Part shown: positions 1-5,794 of the stretch, piece after piece
Numbering within the stretch: position 1 is the first letter of the stretch
Layout: each line of letters starts with the position of its first letter
DNA from: an uncultured Alphaproteobacteria bacterium
GTDB lineage: Bacteria > Pseudomonadota > Alphaproteobacteria > Rhizobiales > Hyphomicrobiaceae
Direction: 5' to 3'
NCBI GenBank assembly: GCA_937950105.1
Contig: CALFEM010000507.1
Location: 1 to 15,758 of the forward strand
DNA length: 15,758 bases
Program-made: the position numbers and the translations under genes
Notes under the pieces: generated by a model
The model's database searches: none
What the model was told of the DNA's origin: nothing
What the model saw: only the letters and a program-made list of their open reading frames with translations

Positions 1-54
1 ATCCAGCTTGCATCAATCCGCATCTTCTTGCGATCAATTGAGTCCACACCCTAG
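1..54 (+). pseudogene. IS5-family transposase, C-terminal end (partial)
   Basis: Frame +1 reads IQLASIRIFLRSIESTP followed by TAG at 52-54. This is the typical C-terminus of an IS5-type DDE transposase (the ...LASIRxxLRxxEST* ending). The rest lies left of the window, so I cannot say whether that copy is intact. The final CTAG (51-54) fits the YTAR-type target duplicated by IS5 members and is shared with the interrupted gene on its right. The same 54 bases recur in inverted orientation at 3674-3727 with 5 mismatches. The element ends here and abuts the truncated hydratase gene. Confidence 0.75.
1..54. repeat. Inverted IS end, copy 1 (partner 3674-3727)
   Basis: Reverse complement of 3674-3727 with 49 of 54 positions identical (differences at window positions 8, 15, 28, 48, 49). 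It comprises the transposase 3' end plus the terminal CTAG. The two copies face each other and enclose about 3.6 kb. The repeat may extend left beyond the window. Confidence 0.8.
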
Positions 55-359
55 TACATCAGTCGCCGCCACTGCCAGTAGGCATTGGCGGCGTGCAGTC
101 GTTCGCGCTCACGCGGATCGCCGGCATCGGGCTCGCGGAAGTACTCCTTCAAGTCCTGTCCGGCCGAAAAGGCTTCCCCCGCTCCTGTGATCACGATGAT
201 CTTGGCATCGTCGACGGTCTCGAGACGGTCCAGCGCGGCGACCATCTCGTAGACGATGCCGGGATTGATCGCATTGTGCTTGCCCGGCCGGTTGAGGGTG
301 ATCCAAGCGATGCCGCCTTCGACCCGCACGAGCACGTTCTTGCCCGATGTGTCGTCCAC
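51..359 (-). pseudogene. p-Hydroxycinnamoyl-CoA hydratase/lyase (feruloyl-CoA hydratase/aldolase), truncated by IS
   Basis: N-terminal ~100 residues of a crotonase-fold enzyme. The core GIAWITLNRPGKHNAI is followed by GEAFSAGQDLKEYFRE, a signature of the hydratase/lyases that convert feruloyl- or p-coumaroyl-CoA to vanillin or 4-hydroxybenzaldehyde plus acetyl-CoA. The frame ends at WQWRRLMY with a TAG made by the CTAG of the IS end, just before the expected oxyanion-hole segment (usually ...KPTIAMVNGWCFGG). About two thirds of the protein is missing, so it should be inactive. I chose the GTG at 357-359 because AGGGAGG (365-371, minus) lies 5 nt upstream; the frame is open back to 440. A divergent LysR gene lies 265 bp away, a usual arrangement for a regulated catabolic gene. 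The hydratase/lyase subtype rests on the DLKEYFRE motif. Confidence 0.8.
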
Positions 360-479
360 CTGCGCCTCCCTGCTGCAAAGGGCTTGCGTCATGGCCTTTG
401 CCCGCGCTGCCTCTGGATGCCTCGACCAGATGCTACGCACGGCCGCTGATGCGCGGAACTGATAAAAAAGTGCTGGTTT

Positions 480-498
480 CCATCGAATTCATAGATGG
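480..498. promoter_or_regulatory. LysR-type regulator box (ATC-N9-GAT)
   Basis: CCATC-N9-GATGG is a perfect 5-bp dyad containing the classic LysR-family motif ATC-N9-GAT (482-496), which also satisfies T-N11-A. It lies midway between the divergent hydratase start (359) and the lysR start (625), about 120 nt from each, as expected for a bidirectional operator. The motif is seen directly; its use by this regulator is inferred. Confidence 0.55.
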
Positions 499-624
499 CT
501 CACCCCGCGCTCCGCGCATATAGATGAGCTGACGGCATCAGGCCCTTGGGGAGCGGGAAGCGGGATGCCAGCGCCACGAGGGCGAAGGCTCGATCGCATG
601 ATGAAATTGATCACGTAGGCGCCC

Positions 625-1521
625 ATGCTCGACACCATCACAATCGATCAACTGCGAATGCTCGTTGCGATCTCGGATCAGGGGAGCTTCACCGCTGCTG
701 CCAAACATCTCAATCGCGCACAATCGGCGGTCAGCCATGCCATCCGCTGCCTGGAAGAGCACCTGAACGTCGAGTTGTTCGACCGGAATCACCGAAAGCC
801 GGCGTTCACGTCAGCGGGTTTGGCAGTGCTGGCAGACGCTCGGCTTGCGATCGCTCGTGTCGATTCTCTCAAGACGAGGGCGCACGGGCTCGCCCGCGGT
901 CTCGAGCCCGAGATCAGCTTCGTTGTCACCACCCTATGCCCGCAGCAGCCGTTGTTGCGCACTTTGGGCAGGTTCAGAGAAACCTTTCCCCACGTTGGTA
1001 TCGAGCTGCTGGTCGAGGAGATCGGCGAGCCCGGCGTCCTCGTTCAAAGTCGGCGCTGTGCTCTTGGCATTGCCGGCACACCGAGTTTGAGACTGGTCGA
1101 GCCCGGTGAGCTGACGACCCTGGCGATAGGTGACATCGAAATCGTAGCGGTGGCGACGCCCAACCACCCGCTCGCCACGTTATCGCACCGGCTGCACGAT
1201 AGCGATCTGGCCGAGCATCGCCAGCTCGTGCCCGCCAGCAGGACGCGGCGGCCCTATCAGAACACACTGGTCAGGGAGGTCTGGTGCGTCTCCAACCCCA
1301 ACGTGCGACGCGAGATGGTGCTTCAAGGGCTGGGCTGGGCGACGCTTCCTCTGCATATCATCGACGACGACATCGCTGCTGGACGACTCGTGCGGCTCCA
1401 ACTCGCATCGCGAACCGAGGAGCTCATGAAGGTCGGCCTGTTCGCCATCCATCGAGCCGACGTGCCACAAGGCCCCGCGTCTCGATGGCTTCTCGCAGAG
1501 CTGGCAAACATGCTGCGGTAA
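625..1521 (+). CDS. LysR-family transcriptional regulator
   Basis: 298 aa, normal for the family. Residues ~7-66 form the winged HTH: FTAAAKHLNRAQSAVSHAI is the recognition helix region, followed by LNVELFDR. Residues ~92-295 form the effector-binding periplasmic-protein-like fold, including the typical EMVLQGLGWATLP segment near the C-terminus. The ATG at 625 has only a weak TAGG upstream. The gene is divergent from the truncated feruloyl-CoA-type hydratase/lyase, and an ATC-N9-GAT box sits between them, so it probably controlled that gene in response to a phenolic compound or its CoA thioester. With the target broken, the regulator may be an orphan. Family assignment is secure; the effector is unknown. 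Confidence 0.9.
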   Translation: MLDTITIDQLRMLVAISDQGSFTAAAKHLNRAQSAVSHAIRCLEEHLNVELFDRNHRKPAFTSAGLAVLADARLAIARVDSLKTRAHGLARGLEPEISFVVTTLCPQQPLLRTLGRFRETFPHVGIELLVEEIGEPGVLVQSRRCALGIAGTPSLRLVEPGELTTLAIGDIEIVAVATPNHPLATLSHRLHDSDLAEHRQLVPASRTRRPYQNTLVREVWCVSNPNVRREMVLQGLGWATLPLHIIDDDIAAGRLVRLQLASRTEELMKVGLFAIHRADVPQGPASRWLLAELANMLR

Positions 1522-1621
1522 AGCCGAGAGCGTCAGGCGGGTGAACGATCGGGTAGAAGCGGCCGACGACAAGCCGGTGCTCTTCAGAGTTCGCGGCCCG
1601 GGGCCACTGTTTCAGGTGGTA

Positions 1622-1829
1622 CGTCCTTTCCCGTTTTGGTGCTCCCGAATGACTCGCGGGGGCGACCGTTGTGGCCGTAACACGTGGTAAACAGGACCGG
1701 AATGCAGCATTCCATCAGGCGGTCCGCCACAGAATCGACGCGCTCCCTGCCCAGTTTCACATCGAGGAGTTTTGTGCCTGCAAACGGGGCATCGCTAATC
1801 GCATGAACGCGGCGAAAAAAAATCCCGAA
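1622..1829 (-). pseudogene. Response-regulator receiver domain relic
   Basis: A minus-strand frame reads LLDVKLGRERVDSVADRL and then CIPVLFTTCYGHNG. This matches the stretch of CheY-like receivers with the phospho-Asp strand (LLDV), the 'VADRL...G(I/V)PF' helix and strand, and the conserved Thr strand (FTTGYG). The N-terminal acidic pair region is missing, and the expected Lys-Pro after beta-5 is not recognisable. Only about 65 residues survive, and the fragment is joined directly to a LysR relic. It is a gene remnant, not a functional protein. Confidence 0.5.
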
Positions 1830-1831
1830 GC

Positions 1832-1945
1832 TCACGCTTTCGGCCGATACCGCAAGGCTTCCACCAGGACTCGGACCAGTTTTCCGCTCCTGATGTGCGC
1901 GGCAACGCGGTCCTCGAGCGTAAAGGCCAAGCCATGCGGCCCGGC
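1832..1945 (-). pseudogene. LysR-family regulator, C-terminal relic
   Basis: The minus-strand frame ends with GLAFTLEDRVAAHIRSGKLV and RVLVEAL before a stop at 1832-1834. This is the usual end of a LysR effector domain (G[IL]AxxxEDxVAxxxxxGxLVxVLE) before the 'WCPPFPG' segment, which is absent. Upstream the frame loses similarity and has no DNA-binding domain. It sits between the intact lysR (625-1521) and the merR operon and joins the response-regulator relic near 1830. It is the trace of an old deletion or rearrangement. Confidence 0.5.
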
Positions 1946-1983
1946 GCGTCGAAGGCAGAACGGAGAACGGAAACAAATCCCTC

Positions 1984-2014
1984 TTGACTTAGAGCGCGCT
2001 CGAACTCGTAGCTT
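1984..2014 (+). promoter_or_regulatory. MerR-type promoter and operator for merR operon
   Basis: TTGACT (1984-1989) and TAGCTT (2009-2014) are separated by 19 bp. This over-long spacer is the hallmark of promoters activated by MerR-family DNA distortion. The spacer carries the perfect palindrome GAGCGCGCTC (1992-2001), extended as TT-A-GAGCGCGCTC-G-AA (1989-2004). The MerR ATG follows about 30 nt after the -10 element, so the regulator most likely autoregulates the whole three-gene operon. Confidence 0.75.
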
Positions 2015-2044
2015 CGCCAGCGTCGTGATGAGAAGCAGGTGCGC

Positions 2045-2473
2045 ATGAAGATCGGTGAGCTTGCGAAGCGTTCGGGACTGTCCACCCATACGATCCGCTA
2101 TTACGAGCGGATCGGGCTGTTGCCCTATGCCGACCGAGACCGATCCAGCCGCCGCGACTACGATGCCTCGATCCTCGTCTGGATCGAGTTCATCGGCCGC
2201 CTGAAAACGACCGGAATGCCGATCCGCGAGATGCTGCGCTACGCGGCTCTCAGGGAGAAGGGCGCCGGCACGGAGGCGGAGCGTCGTGAATTGCTGGAGA
2301 GGCACCGTGAGCGTGTTCGCGCTCATGAGGCCGAGCAAAATGCCTGCCTTCTCGTCCTCGACACCAAGATCGACGGGTATGTCGACGCGGAAAAGAGGAT
2401 CAAGAAATATGACGCAACAATCCCCGAACGCCGGCGAAAGCCGGCTGGAGCGCGGCAAGCGCGCGCTCGCTGA
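2045..2473 (+). CDS. MerR-family transcriptional regulator
   Basis: 142 aa from the ATG at 2045, which has AGCAGG 5 nt upstream; a GTG two codons earlier is also possible. Residues 1-70 are a canonical MerR HTH_1: KIGELAKRSGLSTHTIRYYE, then RIGLLP, R-DYD and a second-helix region with TGMPIREM. A coiled-coil dimerization helix follows (~80-120, rich in Glu and Arg). No cysteine cluster suggests metal sensing. It resembles the group that controls aldo-keto reductase, dehydrogenase or stress genes. It overlaps the next gene by 65 bp, so the two are co-transcribed. The effector is unknown. Confidence 0.9.
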   Translation: MKIGELAKRSGLSTHTIRYYERIGLLPYADRDRSSRRDYDASILVWIEFIGRLKTTGMPIREMLRYAALREKGAGTEAERRELLERHRERVRAHEAEQNACLLVLDTKIDGYVDAEKRIKKYDATIPERRRKPAGARQARAR

Positions 2474-2828
2474 AATCGACGGCAAGGCCGGCCACAACGT
2501 GATTGCGGCGCTGGCCGACATCGCTCCCGATTTCGCAACCTACCTGTTCGAGTTTCCCTTCGGCGACATCTACTCGCGCACAGGTCTCGGATTGCGCGAA
2601 CGCGAGATCGTGACGATCGCGGCTCTGGCTGCGATGGGTAACGCCGCGCCGCAGCTCAAGGTGCACGTCGAAGCCGGCCTCAATGTCGGGCTCGCGCGCG
2701 AGGAGATCGTCGAGATCTTGATGCAGATGGCCGTCTATGCCGGCTTTCCGGCGGCGCTCAATGGCCTGTTCGCAGCGAAAGAGGTGTTCCAGCACCTGGA
2801 TGCCACCGTGGGGGAGGCCGCCGAGTGA
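2409..2828 (+). CDS. Carboxymuconolactone decarboxylase family protein
   Basis: 139 aa, matching small single-domain members of the CMD/AhpD-like family. The start (SRLERGKRALAEIDG), the core LREREIVTIAALAAMGNAAP and QLKVHVEAGLNVGLAREEIV-E, and the end AVYAGFPAALNGL are typical. The conserved His of the LKVHVEA helix is present and there is no CxxC, so it is closer to PcaC-type proteins than to AhpD peroxidases. The ATG at 2409 must be used to keep the conserved N-terminus, which causes the 65-bp overlap with merR. Its stop overlaps the GTG of the propeller gene by 4 bp. The likely role is a ring-opened-lactone or hydroperoxide-related reaction under MerR control. Substrate is not inferable. 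Confidence 0.88.
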   Translation: MTQQSPNAGESRLERGKRALAEIDGKAGHNVIAALADIAPDFATYLFEFPFGDIYSRTGLGLREREIVTIAALAAMGNAAPQLKVHVEAGLNVGLAREEIVEILMQMAVYAGFPAALNGLFAAKEVFQHLDATVGEAAE

Positions 2829-3649
2829 CGATGACAAGACGAAGCTTCCTGCATCGCACCGCAACTGCGTCTGCCGCGGCCGTTGCCTCGATGGCGAGCA
2901 CCGCTTCCGTTAAAGCCGAGCCGGCCAAGCCCCTGAAGCTCTGGGAGGGCTTCAGCTCCCCGGTCGGCATGGGTTTCGACGCTGCCGGCCATCTTTACGT
3001 CGCCGAGTGGGGCGCGGGCCGCGTCACCCGCATCGCACCCGGCGGCCAGCGAACGACATTTGCAGATGGACTTTCAGGCCCATCCGGGCTCGCCATCGGA
3101 CCGGATGGCGCTGCTTATGTCGCTTCCTACTCGCGCGACGAGGTCTATCGCATCGCCCCGGACGGCGCGCGCAGCGTCCATGTCGGCGGTCTCGCGACAC
3201 CGGCGGGCATCGGTTTCGATAGATCGGGCCGGCTTCTGATCGCGAACAGACGCACGAACCAGATCCTTGCCGTCGGCAAAGACAAGCGACTGGAGGTCGT
3301 CATCGACGGCTTGCGCACGCCCGTCGGCGTCGTGCAGACACCGGACAACGGGTATGTGGTTTCCAACATCGGCGGCGGCGTGACGATCCTGCGACCTGAT
3401 GGCCAGCGGATCGAGGCAGGCCAGGATTTTCGGACGCCCGGTCCCGGCATAGCGCAGACCCACGACGGTCGCGTATTCGTCGTCGACTATGGCGGCACCA
3501 CGGTCAGGGAGATCCTCTTGCACGGAGCATCCCGCGCGATCGCCGACGGGCTGCCGAGCCCCGCTGGACTCGTGCTGACGCCGGATGGCAATGCCTTGCT
3601 GAGCGCCACCTGGGGCGATGGCGCGATATACAGCATTCCCCTCGGTTGA
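2825..3649 (+). CDS. Tat-exported SMP-30/NHL-like beta-propeller protein
   Basis: 274 aa. The N-terminus has the twin-arginine motif TRRSFL followed by an Ala-rich hydrophobic stretch ending near ASVKA, so a Tat signal peptide and periplasmic location are expected. The mature part consists of repeated ~40-residue blades of the type 'LSxPxGLAIGPDGAAYVA.....VYRIAPDG' (at least five visible), as in gluconolactonase/strictosidine-synthase or NHL propellers. The GTG start overlaps the previous stop (GTGA); an ATG two codons on is the alternative. As the last gene of the MerR-CMD operon it may hydrolyse or bind a lactone or other ring-containing compound outside the cytoplasm. A lactonase role is plausible only from the fold and context. 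Confidence 0.82.
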   Translation: MTMTRRSFLHRTATASAAAVASMASTASVKAEPAKPLKLWEGFSSPVGMGFDAAGHLYVAEWGAGRVTRIAPGGQRTTFADGLSGPSGLAIGPDGAAYVASYSRDEVYRIAPDGARSVHVGGLATPAGIGFDRSGRLLIANRRTNQILAVGKDKRLEVVIDGLRTPVGVVQTPDNGYVVSNIGGGVTILRPDGQRIEAGQDFRTPGPGIAQTHDGRVFVVDYGGTTVREILLHGASRAIADGLPSPAGLVLTPDGNALLSATWGDGAIYSIPLG

Positions 3650-3673
3650 GGAGTAGCAGGCGGCGCATATTCA

Positions 3674-3727
3674 CTAGGCCGTGGACTCAATTGATCGCAG
3701 GAAGATGCGGATGGATGCATGCTGGAT
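3674..3727. repeat. Inverted IS end, copy 2 (partner 1-54)
   Basis: Begins with CTAG (3674-3677) and continues into GCCGTGGACTCAATTGATCG. It is the reverse complement of 1-54 at 49 of 54 positions. It marks the right border of the 3.6-kb segment and the 3' end of a transposase read on the minus strand. Confidence 0.8.
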
Positions 3728-3880
3728 GAAGGCGAAAAAAGTTGACTCCGAGCTTGTCGTAGCGTGTCCCGATGCGCCGAAAATTCATCAGCTTGTTGAA
3801 GAAGCGCTCGACGAGATTGCGCTCGCGGTAAAGATCCGCAAAGACCCAGACATGCGCTTCGTCGTGGTCGGAACGGGCTC
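3674..3880 (-). pseudogene. IS5-family transposase C-terminal relic, frameshifted
   Basis: The minus strand reads YRERNLVERFFNKLMNFRRI then GTRYDKLGVNFF, the conserved 'RNxVERxFxKLKxxRRIATRYDK' region with the last catalytic Glu of IS5-family DDE transposases. After NFF the frame shifts: the run of six T (A6 at 3735-3740 on the plus strand) has one base too many. In the other frame the protein continues AFIQHASIRIFLRSIESTA to a TAG at 3674-3676, matching the left copy. Upstream the frame is closed by a TGA near 3880, and the rest of the transposase and the far IS end are not recognisable. It is a dead fragment. Confidence 0.78.
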
Positions 3881-4758
3881 ATAATTTTCAAAGCGGTCGC
3901 CGCCCAACACGCCGCAGAATCTCGTCCACCACACCGACTCATTAAGCTGCCGCAAGACCAGAGCGGGCTGCCAAGCATCGGCGCGATCAATAGCTTGTCA
4001 TCCCTTTCCAAGGCCGGCGATCGTCGGCAAGAACCTAGCATCGCCGATGCCGGCGCATTCTACACCGCCAAGAAAATGGTCGCATGTCGACTTCGGGATG
4101 CTTCCACACCCGAAGCATGTCATGCTCCAACCGCATCTCACCACAAGATAAACCGACGCCAAGATTCTCCTCAAGAACATCGATGCTTCATTGTCATTTC
4201 TGACGCCACATCTTTCTGAAGTTGGGGAACTGGGCGGGTCCGCCCTCGTGCCTCGGGCGGCCGGGCTCTATCGCGCGGCAAAGCTGGCCGCGCGACCGAG
4301 CCGCCGTGCGAAGTGCCGGCGTCTCGGCGCATGCGCGTGACGATCCCTCCCGCGGTGCCCGCTGAAGCGTCTGCGCCTCAACACTCCCGCGTTCCGAACC
4401 GCTGAGATCGCAAAATCTGTCGACCCCGTGTCCGAAAGGCGGTGACGCAGTCTGCCGAACAATTCGCACTTGGCGCAGAGTATCGCTGAATGCCGGCGTC
4501 GAGAGCGCAACAAGCCGGTTGCCCGATGCTCCAGTGCTTCGCCGCGCATCCGCGGCCTGGCTCAGCACGCTCACATCCGACCAGGGTCGCCGACGTGCCC
4601 TCGGCGTAGCCGATCACCCAGATCACGACGTGTGTCGCGCGTCGCTCGAGCATCCTCGCGACAGCGGCTCCGACCTCCGCCAGCTGCTCCCCACGTCGCA
4701 GCGGAACCACGCCCGCCGATCAGCGTGCGACGGTGCGGCAATCGTCTCCTTGAAGACA

Positions 4759-4779
4759 ACCCGGCATTGCACGCCGGGT
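4759..4779. other. Hairpin ACCCGGC / GCCGGGT
   Basis: A perfect 7-bp stem with a 7-nt loop (attgcac), with no T-tract. It lies about 105 bp upstream of the DUF736 gene. Function unknown. Confidence 0.35.
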
Positions 4780-4837
4780 CCTTCACTGCGTTGCGGCCCT
4801 GCGGGTGTCTTCGTCGACGACCGCCGCATTTCCGCGC

Positions 4838-4867
4838 ACGCCGGCGGGGATGGTCCCGCGCCGGCGT
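4838..4867. other. Strong hairpin upstream of DUF736 gene
   Basis: ACGCCGGCG (4838-4846) pairs perfectly with CGCCGGCGT (4859-4867), and an inner GGGA/TCCC pair brackets a TGG loop. It ends 3 nt before the GAAGGAG ribosome-binding site. This could be a terminator for upstream transcription, an attenuator or a protein site. There is no T-run to make it a classical intrinsic terminator. Confidence 0.4.
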
Positions 4868-4884
4868 AACGAAGGAGCAGTCAG

Positions 4885-5208
4885 ATGGCTACCATCGGTT
4901 CCGTGACGAAGCGTGAGGACGGCCGCTACGAGGGCGAGCTCAGGACCCTGTCGGTCCGGGCAGAAATCGTGGTCCTGCCGGTGCACGACAAGTCGGCGCC
5001 CGCCCAGCCGGACTACCGCGTGCTGAGCCAGGGCATCGAGATCGGCGCGGGTTGGATTCGCACCGGCCAGATCTCGGGCAAGGAGTACGTGGCGCTGTCG
5101 ATCGCGGCGCCCGAGCTCGGCTCCAAGACGCTCTACGCCAACCTGGGCCGCGCCGCCGGGCAGACCGATCCTGACGTATTCGCCTTGATCTGGAACCCGC
5201 AGGACTGA
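4885..5208 (+). CDS. DUF736 family protein
   Basis: 107 aa, the usual length. It begins MATIGSVTKREDGRYEGELR and has internal IEIGAGWIRTGQISGKEYV and a C-terminal KTLYANLGRAAGQTDPDVFA with IWNPQ. This is the standard pattern of DUF736 proteins, which are nearly always found next to relaxase genes on ICEs and plasmids of Proteobacteria. A strong ribosome-binding site, GAAGGAG (4871-4877), precedes the ATG. A perfect 11-bp terminator hairpin follows 10 nt after the stop, so it is probably transcribed alone at a high level. Biochemical role unknown; it may be a small DNA- or transfer-associated protein. Confidence 0.92.
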   Translation: MATIGSVTKREDGRYEGELRTLSVRAEIVVLPVHDKSAPAQPDYRVLSQGIEIGAGWIRTGQISGKEYVALSIAAPELGSKTLYANLGRAAGQTDPDVFALIWNPQD

Positions 5209-5218
5209 TGTCGCGAAC

Positions 5219-5244
5219 GCTCCCGCGCCTTCGGGCGCGGGAGC
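5219..5244 (+). terminator. Intrinsic-type terminator after DUF736 gene
   Basis: GCTCCCGCGCC (5219-5229), a TTCG tetraloop (5230-5233) and GGCGCGGGAGC (5234-5244) form a perfect 11-bp stem closed by an extra-stable UUCG loop, followed by ACTTTGT. The T-tract is weak, but position directly after a stop codon and stem strength argue for a terminator. Confidence 0.75.
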
Positions 5245-5304
5245 ACTTTGTCCGTCGCCCTCCGGGCACGACGGCGGCCGGGCGGATCGCTCGGGCGGAC
5301 GCGC

Positions 5305-5673
5305 TCACGATTCGCCCGCCATCCTCCCCCACCCACCCGCCCTGAGGCGCGCTGCGCGCGCCTGGTGCATCGGCTCTGCTCGTGTCCCTCCCGTCACACT
5401 GCCATGTTGCAGCCGGGCTCGCGGACGGTTCGGAGCCTGCTGTCGTGACCCGTTTTCCGGCGATGCCGAGAGCGGTTCGATCGCGAGGTGAACCCAGGTC
5501 TGCAGCTGCACTGCGATCCAGCCAACGCGGCCGGCTGGAAATGTTTGGGAGCGTTTCAGGCCAAAGGAAGTTGCGGGAAGATTGAAGCGGTCGGAATTGG
5601 AGAGCAGGATAAAAACTGACGTCGAGGCTTTCGAAACACCAGCAATTTCAGGTGTTTCCGTGACGTCATGCAA
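5305..5673 (-). CDS. Possible AlpA-like DNA-binding protein
   Basis: A minus-strand ORF of 122 codons beginning MHDVTETPEIAGVSKAST. The segment TFPAGRVGWIAVQLQTWV resembles the 'xFPxxxRxGxRxVGWxxxEVxxW' end of AlpA/excisionase-type HTH proteins, and GVSKASTSVF with LLS could be the preceding helix-turn-helix. Such regulators are common beside relaxase genes of alphaproteobacterial mobile elements. The last ~45 codons (from about RQQAPNRPR) look like GC-rich read-through, so the natural protein may once have been shorter. The start codon lies inside the spacer of an inverted repeat (5660-5689), suggesting autoregulation. There is no clear ribosome-binding site. It could also be a relic. Confidence 0.45.
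   Translation of the reverse strand: MHDVTETPEIAGVSKASTSVFILLSNSDRFNLPATSFGLKRSQTFPAGRVGWIAVQLQTWVHLAIEPLSASPENGSRQQAPNRPRARLQHGSVTGGTRAEPMHQARAARLRAGGWGRMAGES
5633..5658. repeat. Inverted repeat GAAACACC-N10-GGTGTTTC
   Basis: Perfect 8-bp arms with a 10-nt spacer. It stands immediately next to a second repeat with the same spacer length; the centres are 29 bp apart. Confidence 0.8.
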
Positions 5674-5689
5674 ATGCCTATGACGTCAC
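5660..5689. repeat. Inverted repeat GTGACGTCAT-N10-ATGACGTCAC
   Basis: Perfect 10-bp arms with a 10-nt spacer. Each arm contains the self-palindromic TGACGTCA, so the site could bind two dimers or form a hairpin. It covers the putative start of the minus-strand AlpA-like ORF. Confidence 0.85.
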
Positions 5690-5794
5690 GTTGCGAAATT
5701 CACCTGCAAATTCAATGTCGTTTTTGACGCCGTCTTGAAGGTTTTCGGAGCCTTCACATCTTTTCCTGCCATCGGCAACGCGCAGGAGCGTTTC

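Larger units (their letters stand above)
3881..4884. other. ~1 kb without a convincing gene
   Basis: Several open frames exist on both strands, as expected at high GC, but none has recognisable domains, a good ribosome-binding site or consistent length. A minus-strand stretch at ~3866-4000 reads protein-like (QPALVLRQLNESVWW, VLGGDRFENYEP) and may be a further mobile-element relic. A minus-strand frame at 4378-4710 includes RRATHVVIWVIGYAEGTSAT but matches nothing I know. Two hairpins lie near the right end (4759-4779 and 4838-4867). It is best seen as decayed DNA between the IS relic and the mobilization genes. Confidence 0.5.
5602..5706. other. Candidate oriT region of the relaxase
   Basis: This AT-richer stretch about 100-190 bp upstream of the relaxase start holds TATCCTGC on the minus strand (5604-5611), which matches the YATCCTG|Y nic core of the RP4/VirD2-like MOBP group. 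Two perfect inverted repeats follow: GAAACACC-N10-GGTGTTTC (5633-5658) and GTGACGTCAT-N10-ATGACGTCAC (5660-5689). Beyond them AAATTC occurs twice, 12 bp apart (5696-5701 and 5708-5713). Inverted repeats beside a nic core next to the cognate relaxase gene is the usual oriT layout. The main caution is that the same bases could encode the N-terminus of the AlpA-like ORF. Confidence 0.45.

Noticed and set aside
3681..3884. 67-aa plus-strand ORF resembling a small acidic protein
   Set aside because: It is antisense to the recognisable RNLVERFF...RYDK transposase fragment, so the apparent protein is its complement.
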